Source: Pseudooceanicola sp.
Lineage (GTDB): Bacteria; Pseudomonadota; Alphaproteobacteria; Rhodobacterales; Rhodobacteraceae
NCBI RefSeq assembly: GCF_029213205.1
Contig: NZ_JARGNH010000017.1
Coordinates: 41,055-77,435 of the forward strand
DNA: 36,381 nt
Reading direction: 5' to 3'
Positions within the stretch are counted from its first letter, which is position 1; each line of letters begins with the position of its first letter. Positions 14,099-21,765 of the stretch are shown here, piece after piece. Both the position numbers and the translations under genes were made by a program. The notes under the pieces are model-generated. The model had not been told where the DNA came from and searched no databases. It worked only from the letters and a program-made list of their open reading frames with translations.

Positions 14099-15181
14099 AT
14101 GACCAAGACACTTGTTTCGATCGCCGCCGCTCTGGCCATTGGCACCGCCGCCATGGCCGAGGATGTGCGCGTCTACAACTGGTCCGATTACATCGACGAA
14201 AATCTGCTGGCCAAGTTTCAGACCGAGACCGGGATCAACCTGATCTATGATGTCTTTGACAGCAACGAGCTGCTGGAAACCAAGATGCTGGCCGGCGGCT
14301 CGGGCTATGATGTGGTGGTGCCGACCGGCACCTTCCTGCAACGGCAGATCAGCGCCGGGGCGTTTCAAAAACTCGATCTGGCGAAATTGCCGAACCATCA
14401 AAACCTGTGGGATGTGATCGCCAAGCGCACCGCGCAATACGATCCCGACAATGCCTATTCTATCAACTACATGTGGGGCACCACCGGCATTGGCGCCAAT
14501 ATCGGCAAGGTGACCGCGACGCTGGGCGCCGATGCGCCGATCGACAGCCTCGAACTGGTGTTCGATCCGGCCAATATGGAAAAGCTGGCCGCCTGCGGCG
14601 TGCATTTCCTGGATGCCCCGACCGAAATGATCCCGGCGGCGCTGAAATACATTGGCGAGGATCCCGACAGCAAGGACCCGGCCAAGATCGAGGAGGCCGC
14701 CAAAGTGCTCGAGGCGGTCCGCCCCTATGTGCAGAAATTCCACAGTTCGGAATATATCAACGCCCTGGCCAATGGCGACATCTGCGTCGCTTTCGGCTGG
14801 TCCGGTGACATCCTGCAGGCCCGTGACCGGGCTGCCGAGGCCGACAATGGCAATGAGATTGCCTTTCACGCCCCCAAGGAGGGTGCGCTGATGTGGTTTG
14901 ACCAGATGGCGATCCCCGCCGATGCCCCGAACCCGGACGGCGCCCATAAATTCCTGAATTTCATCATGGATGCGCAGAACATGGCGGCGGCGTCGAACTA
15001 TGTCTATTACGCCAATGGCAACAAGGCCTCACAGGAATTCCTGAATGAGGATGTGATCGGCGACGGGGCGATCTACCCGGATGCGGCCACGCTGGACAAC
15101 CTCTATTCGGTCTCGCCCTATGATCCCAAGGTGCAGCGGGTGGTGACCCGGATCTGGACCCGGGTCAAATCCGGCACCTGA
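14099..15181 (+). CDS. potF: Putrescine ABC transporter periplasmic binding protein PotF-like
   Basis: A 360-residue secreted binding protein. Signal peptide MTKTLVSIAAALAIGTAAMA, mature start EDVRVYNWSDYIDE. The YNWSDYI motif is the PotF/PotD polyamine-contact signature (Trp, Ser and Asp near the ligand). Further PotF-like features are GSGYDVVVPTGTFLQRQ (about 76-92) and FGWSGDILQARDRA (about 235-248). GGGAG lies about 8 bases before the ATG. It is the first gene of potFGHI-oxidoreductase and is followed by a strong hairpin before the ATPase gene. Putrescine is the most likely ligand. Confidence 0.92.
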   Translation: MTKTLVSIAAALAIGTAAMAEDVRVYNWSDYIDENLLAKFQTETGINLIYDVFDSNELLETKMLAGGSGYDVVVPTGTFLQRQISAGAFQKLDLAKLPNHQNLWDVIAKRTAQYDPDNAYSINYMWGTTGIGANIGKVTATLGADAPIDSLELVFDPANMEKLAACGVHFLDAPTEMIPAALKYIGEDPDSKDPAKIEEAAKVLEAVRPYVQKFHSSEYINALANGDICVAFGWSGDILQARDRAAEADNGNEIAFHAPKEGALMWFDQMAIPADAPNPDGAHKFLNFIMDAQNMAAASNYVYYANGNKASQEFLNEDVIGDGAIYPDAATLDNLYSVSPYDPKVQRVVTRIWTRVKSGT

Positions 15182-15195
15182 CGCATATGGCACAG

Positions 15196-15220
15196 GGTCC
15201 GCGCGGCATTCGCGCGGCCC
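15196..15220 (+). other. Stem-loop between potF and potG
   Basis: CCGCGCG (15199-15205), loop GCATT, CGCGCGG (15211-15217), extended outward by GGG/CCC with one bulged T. It begins 14 bases after the potF stop, has no U-tract, and parallels the hairpins after the other binding-protein gene (3631-3690). Probable role: keeping the binding-protein mRNA more abundant than the rest of the operon. Confidence 0.6.
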
Positions 15221-15239
15221 GGCCCAGACCGGAGGCGTC

Positions 15240-16361
15240 ATGCCGCAAACTGTATTTGCCCCCTGGAACGACCCCGACGAAAAGCCGCTGATCAGCTTTC
15301 AGGGCGTGACCAAACGGTTTGGCGATTTCACCGCCATCGACGACATCACGCTCGGCATCTACGCCCGTGAATTCTTTGCCCTGCTCGGCCCCTCCGGCTG
15401 CGGCAAGACCACTCTGATGCGGATGCTCGGCGGCTTCGAAACGCCCAGCGCGGGCACGATCCTGCTGGCCGGACAGGACATTGCCCCGGTGCCGCCGAAC
15501 AAGCGCGCGGTGAACATGATGTTCCAGAGCTACGCGCTGTTCCCGCATCTGTCGGTCTGGGACAACATCGCCTTTGGCCTGCGCCGCGAGGGCCGCGACA
15601 AGGCCGCCATCGCCGCCCGGGTCGAGGAGATGCTGAAACTCACCCGGCTGGAAAAGTTCAGCCACCGCAAGCCGCATCAGATTTCTGGCGGCCAACGGCA
15701 ACGGGTGGCGCTGGCGCGGTCGCTGGCCAAGGCGCCGAAACTGCTGCTTCTCGACGAGCCGCTCGGCGCGCTGGATCGCAAATTGCGTGAAGAAACCCAG
15801 TTCGAGCTGATGGATATCCAGGAAAAGACCGGCACCACATTCGTCATCGTCACCCATGACCAGGAAGAGGCGATGACCGTTGCCTCGCGCGTTGCGGTGA
15901 TGGACGAGGGCCGGTTGATTCAGGTCGCCACGCCTGACCGGATCTATGAGACCCCCGATTCCGTATATGTGGCGGATTTCATCGGCGACGTGAATATCAT
16001 CGAGGCAAGCGCCCGCCAGAGCGGCGACAAGGTCAGCCTGGCCTGGGCCGAGGGCCAGCTGCCGCTGATCGCCACGACCACCAAAACCTTTGCCCCGGAT
16101 CAGCACTGCTGGCTGGCGATCCGCCCCGAGAAAATCGCGATTTCCGCCGAAAGGCCAAAGGCGGCGAATGCATTGCAGGGCCGGATCCTCGACATTGCCT
16201 ATCTTGGCAATATCTCGACCTATCACGTGGCGCTGCCCAGCGGTCAGGTGCTCAAGGCGCAGACCGCCAACACCCGCCGCATCGAACGCCGCAGCTTCAC
16301 CTGGGAGGACGAGGTCTGGATCAGTTGGACCGACACCGCCGGGGTGCTGCTGGACAAATGA
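15240..16361 (+). CDS. potG: Putrescine ABC transporter ATPase PotG-like
   Basis: A 373-residue ABC ATPase: Walker A GPSGCGKT (50-57), Q-loop Gln96, signature ISGGQ (148-152), Walker B LLLLDEP (168-174), switch His206 (THDQEEAMT), and a C-terminal TOBE domain from about residue 290. GGAGG lies 4 bases before the ATG. It follows potF by 58 bases and would energise PotH/PotI. A repeat element separates it from potH, unlike the overlapping junctions downstream. Confidence 0.92.
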   Translation: MPQTVFAPWNDPDEKPLISFQGVTKRFGDFTAIDDITLGIYAREFFALLGPSGCGKTTLMRMLGGFETPSAGTILLAGQDIAPVPPNKRAVNMMFQSYALFPHLSVWDNIAFGLRREGRDKAAIAARVEEMLKLTRLEKFSHRKPHQISGGQRQRVALARSLAKAPKLLLLDEPLGALDRKLREETQFELMDIQEKTGTTFVIVTHDQEEAMTVASRVAVMDEGRLIQVATPDRIYETPDSVYVADFIGDVNIIEASARQSGDKVSLAWAEGQLPLIATTTKTFAPDQHCWLAIRPEKIAISAERPKAANALQGRILDIAYLGNISTYHVALPSGQVLKAQTANTRRIERRSFTWEDEVWISWTDTAGVLLDK

Positions 16362-16378
16362 CCCTGCGCCGCCCTCCA

Positions 16379-16441
16379 GCTTCATCTTGCCGGAAATATT
16401 CCGGGGGAGTCGCGCTATGGCGCGACGGGGGCAGCGCCCCC
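16379..16441 (-). repeat. Dispersed GC-rich repeat with two hairpins inside the pot operon
   Basis: In plus-strand order: the 24-base block shared with 27-50, then CCGGGGG, a perfect hairpin GTCGCGC-TATG-GCGCGAC (16409-16426), then a second GGGGGC-AGC-GCCCCC (16427-16441). The same architecture in opposite orientation occurs at 26663-26729. It occupies most of the potG-potH spacer. An in-frame ATG at 16417, preceded by GGGGGAG, lies inside the hairpin and could be mistaken for the potH start. Confidence 0.8.
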
Positions 16442-16461
16442 AAACCGTCAGCGGGGTCGCG

Positions 16462-17352
16462 ATGCGCCGCCTGATCCTGATCGCCATCCCCTATCTCTGG
16501 CTGTTCGCGCTGTTCCTGATCCCGTTTGCGATCGTGTTGAAAATCTCGCTCAGCGACACGGTGCTGGCGATTCCGCCCTATGCGCCGCAGATCGACCTGG
16601 CTGCGGGTTGGCAGGGGATCAAGGACTTCTTCGGGGCGCTGGATGGCGAAAACTTCGTCTTCCTGACCAGCGACGATCTTTACTGGAAGGCCTATCTCTC
16701 CTCGCTCAGGATCGCGGCGCTGTCGACGCTGATGACGCTGCTGGTCGGCTTTCCGATTGCCTATGCCATGGCCCGGGCCCCGGATGAATGGCGCCCGACC
16801 CTGATGATGCTGGTGATCCTGCCGTTCTGGACCAGTTTTCTGATCCGGGTCTATTCCTGGATGGGGATCCTCGCCAACGAAGGCATTCTGAATCAGGTCC
16901 TGACCTGGACCGGGATCATCGACAGCCCGCTGCAGATCCTGAACACCAACACCGCCGTCTATATCGGCATCGTCTACACCTACCTGCCCTTCATGATCCT
17001 GCCGATCTACGCGGCGCTGGAACGGCTGGATGGCTCGCTGCTTGAAGCGGCCGAAGATCTGGGCTGTTCGCGGACCTCGGCGTTTTGGCTGATCACCCTG
17101 CCGTTGTCCAAGAACGGGGTGATCGCCGGCTGTTTCCTGGTCTTCATCCCGGCGGTCGGTGAATTCGTCATCCCCTCGCTGCTCGGCGGCTCGCGCACCC
17201 TGATGATCGGCAAGGTGCTGTGGGAGGAGTTCTTTTCCAACCGCGACTGGCCGGTCGCCTCGGCGGTGGCGGTGGTCCTGTTGCTGATCCTGGTGATCCC
17301 GATCGTGCTGTTCCAGCGTCAGGAACAAAAACAGCGCGAGGCCGAAGGATGA
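16462..17352 (+). CDS. potH: Putrescine ABC transporter permease PotH-like
   Basis: A 296-residue BPD permease starting MRRLILIAIPYLWLFALFLI (TM1), then a periplasmic stretch of about 50 residues, then five more membrane segments. The EAA loop is near residue 195 (LLEAAEDLGCSRTSAFWLIT). I chose 16462 because TM1 starts right after it and the preceding bases belong to a repeat. A start at 16417 would add 15 repeat-encoded residues (MARRGQRPQTVSGVA) and does have an SD-like GGGGGAG, so it cannot be excluded. The stop overlaps the potI ATG (ATGA). Confidence 0.88.
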   Translation: MRRLILIAIPYLWLFALFLIPFAIVLKISLSDTVLAIPPYAPQIDLAAGWQGIKDFFGALDGENFVFLTSDDLYWKAYLSSLRIAALSTLMTLLVGFPIAYAMARAPDEWRPTLMMLVILPFWTSFLIRVYSWMGILANEGILNQVLTWTGIIDSPLQILNTNTAVYIGIVYTYLPFMILPIYAALERLDGSLLEAAEDLGCSRTSAFWLITLPLSKNGVIAGCFLVFIPAVGEFVIPSLLGGSRTLMIGKVLWEEFFSNRDWPVASAVAVVLLLILVIPIVLFQRQEQKQREAEG

Positions 17353-18164
17353 GACGGCTGTCGTGGTTCAATGTCACCTCGCTTACCCTCGGGCTGGCTT
17401 TTCTCTACCTGCCGATGGTGGTGTTGGTGATCTACAGTTTCAACGCCTCGAAACTGGTCACCGTCTGGGCCGGGTTCTCGACCAGATGGTATGGCGAGTT
17501 GCTGCACAACGAGGCCTTTCTCGATGCCGCCTGGGTGACCCTGAAGGTCGCGGTGGTCTCTTCGACCATGGCCACCGTCCTTGGCACCATGGCCGCCTAT
17601 GTGCTGGTCCGTGCCGGGCGTTTTTATGGCCGCACCCTGTTTTCCGGGATGATCTATGCGCCGCTGGTGATGCCCGAGGTGATCACCGGCCTGTCGCTGC
17701 TGTTGCTGTTCATCGGCATTGGACTCGACCGGGGGATTTTCACCATCATCCTGGCCCATACCACCTTTTCGATGTGCTATGTCTCGGTCGTGGTCTCCTC
17801 GCGGCTGGTCAGCTTTGACCGCGCGCTGGAAGAGGCGGCGCTCGACCTGGGCTGCACCCCTTTCGCGGCGTTCCGCCTGGTCACCCTGCCGATCATCGCC
17901 CCGGCGGTGATCGCCGGCTGGTTGCTGGCCTTTACCCTGTCGCTGGATGATCTGGTGATTGCCTCTTTCGCCGCCGGGCCCTCGGCCACCACCCTGCCGA
18001 TCAAGATCTATTCGGCGGTGCGCCTCGGGGTTTCGCCCGAGATCAACGCGCTGTCGACGATTATGATCGCGATTGTCACCATTGGGGTGATCACCGCCTC
18101 GCTGCTGACCAAGCGCGCCGCGGTCCGCCGCAACGCCGAAGAACACGCGGCGGATCGCGCATGA
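17349..18164 (+). CDS. potI: Putrescine ABC transporter permease PotI-like
   Basis: A 271-residue BPD permease with about six membrane segments. Its EAA loop lies near residues 155-185 (LEEAALDLGCTPFAAFRLVT), and SLDDLVIASF (about 198-207) is typical of PotI/PotC. The start overlaps potH (ATGA at 17349-17352) and the end overlaps the oxidoreductase gene (ATGA at 18161-18164). It pairs with PotH to form the membrane channel. Confidence 0.92.
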   Translation: MRRLSWFNVTSLTLGLAFLYLPMVVLVIYSFNASKLVTVWAGFSTRWYGELLHNEAFLDAAWVTLKVAVVSSTMATVLGTMAAYVLVRAGRFYGRTLFSGMIYAPLVMPEVITGLSLLLLFIGIGLDRGIFTIILAHTTFSMCYVSVVVSSRLVSFDRALEEAALDLGCTPFAAFRLVTLPIIAPAVIAGWLLAFTLSLDDLVIASFAAGPSATTLPIKIYSAVRLGVSPEINALSTIMIAIVTIGVITASLLTKRAAVRRNAEEHAADRA

Positions 18165-19507
18165 AACGCCCCTATGGCCACTATGCCTATTCCCTGGGTC
18201 CGATCCGCAAATGCGCCTGGACCGAGGAAATCGCCGCTGTCGATCTGCAAGTCCCGACCGCGAGCGGCATGATCATCGCGGATTTCGCGATCATTGGCGG
18301 CGGCTATACCGGGTTGAACGCGGCGTTGGCGCTGGCTGAGGCTGGGGCGGATGTGGCTCTGTTCGATGCCGAATTCCCCGGCTTTGGTGCCTCTGGCCGC
18401 AACGGCGGCTTCTGCTGCATCGGCGGCGCGCGCGCCAGCGACGCGCAGCTTGAGCGGCGCCATGGCCGCGGCGCGGCGGCAGAGGTCCGCCAGGCCGAAA
18501 TGGCGGCGGTGGCGCATGTCGCGACGCTGATCGACCGGCTCGGGCTTGACGTTGACCGCCATTCCGAGGGCGAGGCGATGATGGCGCATAGCCCTGCCAA
18601 ATTCGAGGCGCTGCGCCGGGCCCAGCCCGAGATTGACCGCCGCTACGGGGTCAAGACCAGGTTGATCGAGGCCAGCGCCTTGGCCGAGCACGGGCTGAAC
18701 AGCGGCTTTCATGGCGCCTTGATCCTGCCGGTCGGCTTTGCCCTGCACCCGCGCAAATACCTGGCTGGGTTGGTGGCCGCGGCCAAGTCTGCCGGGGCGC
18801 GCCTGTTCGGTGACAGTCCGGTCACCGCCATTGCGCCCGCCGCCGAAGGTTTCCGCCTGACCACGCCGCAGGCCAGTATTCGCGCCCGCCGCCTGCTGAT
18901 CAGCACCAATGGCTATAGCGCCGAAAACCTGCCGCCCTGGCTGCGCCACAGGTTCTTGCCGGCGCAAAGCTCGATGCTGGCGACGCGGGTGATGAGCCCG
19001 GCAGAACTGGCGGCGCAGGGCTGGACCAGCCCGCAGATGGCCTATGAGGACCGGCGGCTCCTGCATTATTTCCACCTGACACCAGACAACCGGATGGTGT
19101 TTGGCCAGCGCGGCGGGCTGATCGCCTCGCAGGCCAATGACGCCAGGATCGCCCAAAAGGTGCGCGCCGATTTCGACCGCCTGTTCCCGGCCTGGCGCGC
19201 GGTGGAAACCCCGCATCACTGGTCTGGCATGGTCTGCCTGACCGCCAGCCTGACCCCGTTCTGCGGCGCCATCCCCGAGCTGCCCGGCGCCTTTGCCGCC
19301 TTCGGCTATCACGGCAATGGCGTGGCGATGGGATCCTATTGCGGCAAGGCGCTTGCCGATCTGGCGCTGGGATCAAACGGGAATGATCCGGACCGGGTTG
19401 CGATCCCGCGCGCCTTTGCCGCGCCGCCGCCTCGGTTTCCGCTGGGCCCGTTGCGCCGGGCCTGGCTGGCCGCCGAATATGGCTGGGCCCGGCTGACCGA
19501 TCGCTGA
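18161..19507 (+). CDS. FAD-dependent amine oxidoreductase, PuuB-like (DAO family)
   Basis: A 448-residue flavoprotein of the D-amino-acid-oxidase fold. The FAD Rossmann motif is IIGGGYTGLNAAL (about 44-56), followed by GFGASGRNGGF (about 75-85) that contacts the flavin. The C-terminal FAD segment is GYHGNGVAMGSYCGKALADL (about 385-404). PuuB oxidises gamma-glutamylputrescine, but no puuA, puuC or puuD is in the window. Here it may oxidise putrescine, a glutamylated or acylated form, or another amine imported by PotFGHI. It is translationally coupled to potI, so transport and oxidation go together. Confidence 0.88.
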   Translation: MKRPYGHYAYSLGPIRKCAWTEEIAAVDLQVPTASGMIIADFAIIGGGYTGLNAALALAEAGADVALFDAEFPGFGASGRNGGFCCIGGARASDAQLERRHGRGAAAEVRQAEMAAVAHVATLIDRLGLDVDRHSEGEAMMAHSPAKFEALRRAQPEIDRRYGVKTRLIEASALAEHGLNSGFHGALILPVGFALHPRKYLAGLVAAAKSAGARLFGDSPVTAIAPAAEGFRLTTPQASIRARRLLISTNGYSAENLPPWLRHRFLPAQSSMLATRVMSPAELAAQGWTSPQMAYEDRRLLHYFHLTPDNRMVFGQRGGLIASQANDARIAQKVRADFDRLFPAWRAVETPHHWSGMVCLTASLTPFCGAIPELPGAFAAFGYHGNGVAMGSYCGKALADLALGSNGNDPDRVAIPRAFAAPPPRFPLGPLRRAWLAAEYGWARLTDR

Positions 19508-19592
19508 CTGGGGCGGCGATGGGGTGTCAGGACCAGCAGGGCGCGCGCCAACCCGGCTTGCCCGGATCGGGGCGGCGGCATAGGCTTCAGCC

Positions 19593-20525
19593 ATGACAAC
19601 AGCCCTGATCAGCCATCCCGATTGCCTGGCCCATATCACGCCGGAGGGTCACCCGGAGCGGGTGGCCCGGCTGCAGGCGGTGCTGGCAATGCTCGACGGC
19701 AAGGATCTGCTGCGAGTGGCGGCGCCGCAGGCGGCTGACGCCGATCTGGAGCTGGCGCACCCGGCCCGCTATGTCGCGCGGATTCGCGCCACCGGCCCGG
19801 CCGAAGGCGTTGTCCAGCTCGACCCAGACACCTGGATGTCACCGGGGTCTCTGACCGCCGCCCTCAGCGCCGCCGGCGGGGCGCTCAAGGCGGTCGATCT
19901 GGTGCTGCAGGGGCAGGCCGACAATGCCTTTGTCGCCTGTCGCCCGCCCGGGCATCACGCCGAAACCGAAACGCCGATGGGGTTCTGCCTGTTCGGCAAT
20001 GTCGCTATCGCCGCCAAACATGCGCTGGAGCGGCACGGGCTGACGCGGGTGGCGATTGTCGATTTCGACGTGCATCACGGCAATGGCACCCAGGACCTGC
20101 TGCAAAACGATCCGCGCATCCTGTTCATTTCGAGCCACCAGATGCCGCTCTATCCCGACACCGGCGCGCCTGAAGAGACCGGCGGCCATGACAATGTGAT
20201 GAATATCGCGCTGCGCGCGGGCGCCGATGGCCATGCCTATCGGACAATCCTCGCGGACCGCATCCTGCCGCGCCTGCGCGACTTTGCGCCCGAGCTGATC
20301 CTGATCTCAGCCGGATTCGATGCGCACCGGGACGATCCGCTGGCCGGGTTGTGCCTGGTCGAGGCGGATTTCGCCGAGATCACCGAGGCGATCTGTGAAT
20401 TGGCCGCCGAGGTTTGCAACGGCAGGGTCGTCTCCTGCCTCGAGGGGGGCTATGACCTGGACGCGCTGGCCAATAGCGCGGCGGTGCATGTCGACGCTTT
20501 GATCGCCGCCGGACAAAAGTCTTAG
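19593..20525 (+). CDS. HDAC-family deacetylase / acetylpolyamine amidohydrolase-like
   Basis: A 310-residue zinc hydrolase of the histone-deacetylase fold. The catalytic set is complete: His121-His122 (RPPGHHAE), metal ligands Asp159 and His161 (DFDVHHGNG) and Asp243 (SAGFDAHRDDP), and transition-state Tyr287 (EGGYDLD). Bacterial members deacetylate acetylpolyamines or small acyl-amines, while histones are absent. No clear SD precedes the ATG. It lies 85 bases after the polyamine island but also belongs to the common HDAC-xseB-ispA-dxs order of this group (recollection), so a link to polyamine catabolism is possible, not shown. Confidence 0.9.
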   Translation: MTTALISHPDCLAHITPEGHPERVARLQAVLAMLDGKDLLRVAAPQAADADLELAHPARYVARIRATGPAEGVVQLDPDTWMSPGSLTAALSAAGGALKAVDLVLQGQADNAFVACRPPGHHAETETPMGFCLFGNVAIAAKHALERHGLTRVAIVDFDVHHGNGTQDLLQNDPRILFISSHQMPLYPDTGAPEETGGHDNVMNIALRAGADGHAYRTILADRILPRLRDFAPELILISAGFDAHRDDPLAGLCLVEADFAEITEAICELAAEVCNGRVVSCLEGGYDLDALANSAAVHVDALIAAGQKS

Positions 20526-20561
20526 CCAAGACTTTTGACAAGAATTTTCGCGATAATTCTT
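20515..20561. other. Two tandem AT-rich hairpins after the HDAC-like gene
   Basis: AAAAGTCTT (20515-20523), loop AGCC, AAGACTTTT (20528-20536) is a perfect 9-bp stem that overlaps the TAG stop codon. AAGAATT (20540-20546), loop TTCGCGAT, AATTCTT (20555-20561) is a second, 7-bp stem. The first hairpin ends in TTTTG. This AT-rich patch stands out from the surrounding GC-rich DNA. It likely ends the upstream transcript, or it is a dispersed repeat. Confidence 0.55.
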
Positions 20562-20626
20562 CGCCCTTTGCACCCGCCGCGCCCGCCGGATATGCTGCGC
20601 CGGTGAGCAGCCGGAGGACCGTGCCC

Positions 20627-20869
20627 GTGACAGATCAACCCGTCGAAAAAATGACGTTCGAACAGGCGATGAAAGAGCTCGAAGGGGTCGTCGCCCAATT
20701 GGAACGTGGCGACGTGCCATTGGACGAATCCATTGCGCTCTATCAGCGCGGCGCGGAGCTGAAAGCCCGCTGCGAGGCGCGGCTGAAGGATGCCGAGGAA
20801 AAGGTGGCGGCCATCACCCTTGATGCGCAGGGTCAGCCCACCGGCACCACGCTTGTCGAACCGCAGTGA
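20627..20869 (+). CDS. xseB: Exodeoxyribonuclease VII small subunit
   Basis: An 80-residue helical protein; MTFEQAMKELEGVVAQLERG followed by LDESIALYQRGAEL is the diagnostic XseB core. It associates with several-fold excess over XseA to form the single-strand DNA nuclease. Two further in-frame GTG codons lie upstream (20603, 20621). The GTG at 20627 is preferred because GGAGG (20613-20617) lies 9 bases before it and the protein then has the usual length. The end overlaps ispA (GTGA). xseA is not in the window. Confidence 0.93.
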   Translation: MTDQPVEKMTFEQAMKELEGVVAQLERGDVPLDESIALYQRGAELKARCEARLKDAEEKVAAITLDAQGQPTGTTLVEPQ

Positions 20870-21732
20870 GTTTTGACACCGCGCTCTCCGCCGCCGCCGT
20901 GGCGCTCGAGGCGCATCTGACCCGGGTTCTGGCCGATCACCCCGGCGTGGTCGGTGACGCGATGCGCCATGCGGCGGGTGGCGGCAAGCGGTTGCGCGGC
21001 TTTCTGGTGCTGGAAAGTGCGCGCCTGCACGGGGTTCCCCAGGACCGGGCGATCTGGCCTGCTGCGGCCATCGAAGCGATGCATGCCTATTCGCTGGTGC
21101 ATGACGACCTGCCGGCGATGGATGACGACGACCTGCGCCGCGGCCAGCCGACGGTGCATGTGAAATGGGACGAGGCGATTGCGATCCTGGCCGGTGACGC
21201 TCTGCAGGCGCTGGCCTTTGAATGCGCCACCCGGCCTGAGGTCGGCACCGCTGCGCTGCGCGCCGATCTGGCGCTGAGCCTGGCCCGGGCGGCGGGGGGC
21301 CGGGGCATGGTTCTGGGACAGGCGATGGACATCGCCGCCGAAACCGCCGCCACGCCGCTGACCCTGGCCGAGATCACCGCGCTGCAGGCGGGCAAGACCG
21401 GGGCGCTGTTCGAATGGTCCGCCGCCGCCGGGGCGCTGATGGCGGGGGGCGATCCTTTGGCCCTGCGTGTTTATGCCCGCGCTTTTGGTCTGGCCTTTCA
21501 GATTGCCGATGACATTCTGGATGTCGAGGGCAGCGAACAGGCCGCGGGCAAGCGGCTGGGCAAGGATGGGGCGGCGGGCAAGGCGACCTTCGTCTCGTTG
21601 CTGGGGCTCGATGGCGCGCGGGCCCGGGCGGCGGATCTTGTCGAACAGGCCTGTGACGCGCTGGCGCCCTATGGGGGCGATGCCGAAAACTTGCGGGATG
21701 CCGCCCGCTTCGCTATTGCACGGCAAAGCTGA
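20866..21732 (+). CDS. ispA: Polyprenyl (farnesyl) diphosphate synthase
   Basis: A 288-residue all-helical prenyltransferase that condenses IPP with DMAPP/GPP to make farnesyl diphosphate. First Asp-rich motif DDLPAMDDDDLRRG (about 83-96); second motif DDILDVEGS (about 216-224); GGGKRLRGFLV near residue 41 binds IPP. The start is GTG overlapping the xseB stop (GTGA), and dxs follows 33 bases later, so precursor supply and use are co-expressed. Confidence 0.94.
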   Translation: MSFDTALSAAAVALEAHLTRVLADHPGVVGDAMRHAAGGGKRLRGFLVLESARLHGVPQDRAIWPAAAIEAMHAYSLVHDDLPAMDDDDLRRGQPTVHVKWDEAIAILAGDALQALAFECATRPEVGTAALRADLALSLARAAGGRGMVLGQAMDIAAETAATPLTLAEITALQAGKTGALFEWSAAAGALMAGGDPLALRVYARAFGLAFQIADDILDVEGSEQAAGKRLGKDGAAGKATFVSLLGLDGARARAADLVEQACDALAPYGGDAENLRDAARFAIARQS

Positions 21733-21765
21733 ACCCACCGCCACCGCAAGGGAGGGGCTGGACCG

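Noticed and set aside
16417-16461. PotH start at the ATG at 16417
   Set aside because: The 15 added residues are encoded by a dispersed repeat hairpin, and the normal permease N-terminus begins at 16462. It remains an alternative because of the SD-like GGGGGAG.
17508-17520. A near-match to the twin operators, GTTGCTGCACAAC, inside potI
   Set aside because: It has one extra base, which breaks the symmetry, and lies in the middle of a coding region.
18161-19507. A complete Puu (gamma-glutamylputrescine) pathway
   Set aside because: Only the PuuB-like oxidoreductase is present; puuA, puuC and puuD are not in the window, so the name puuB was withheld.
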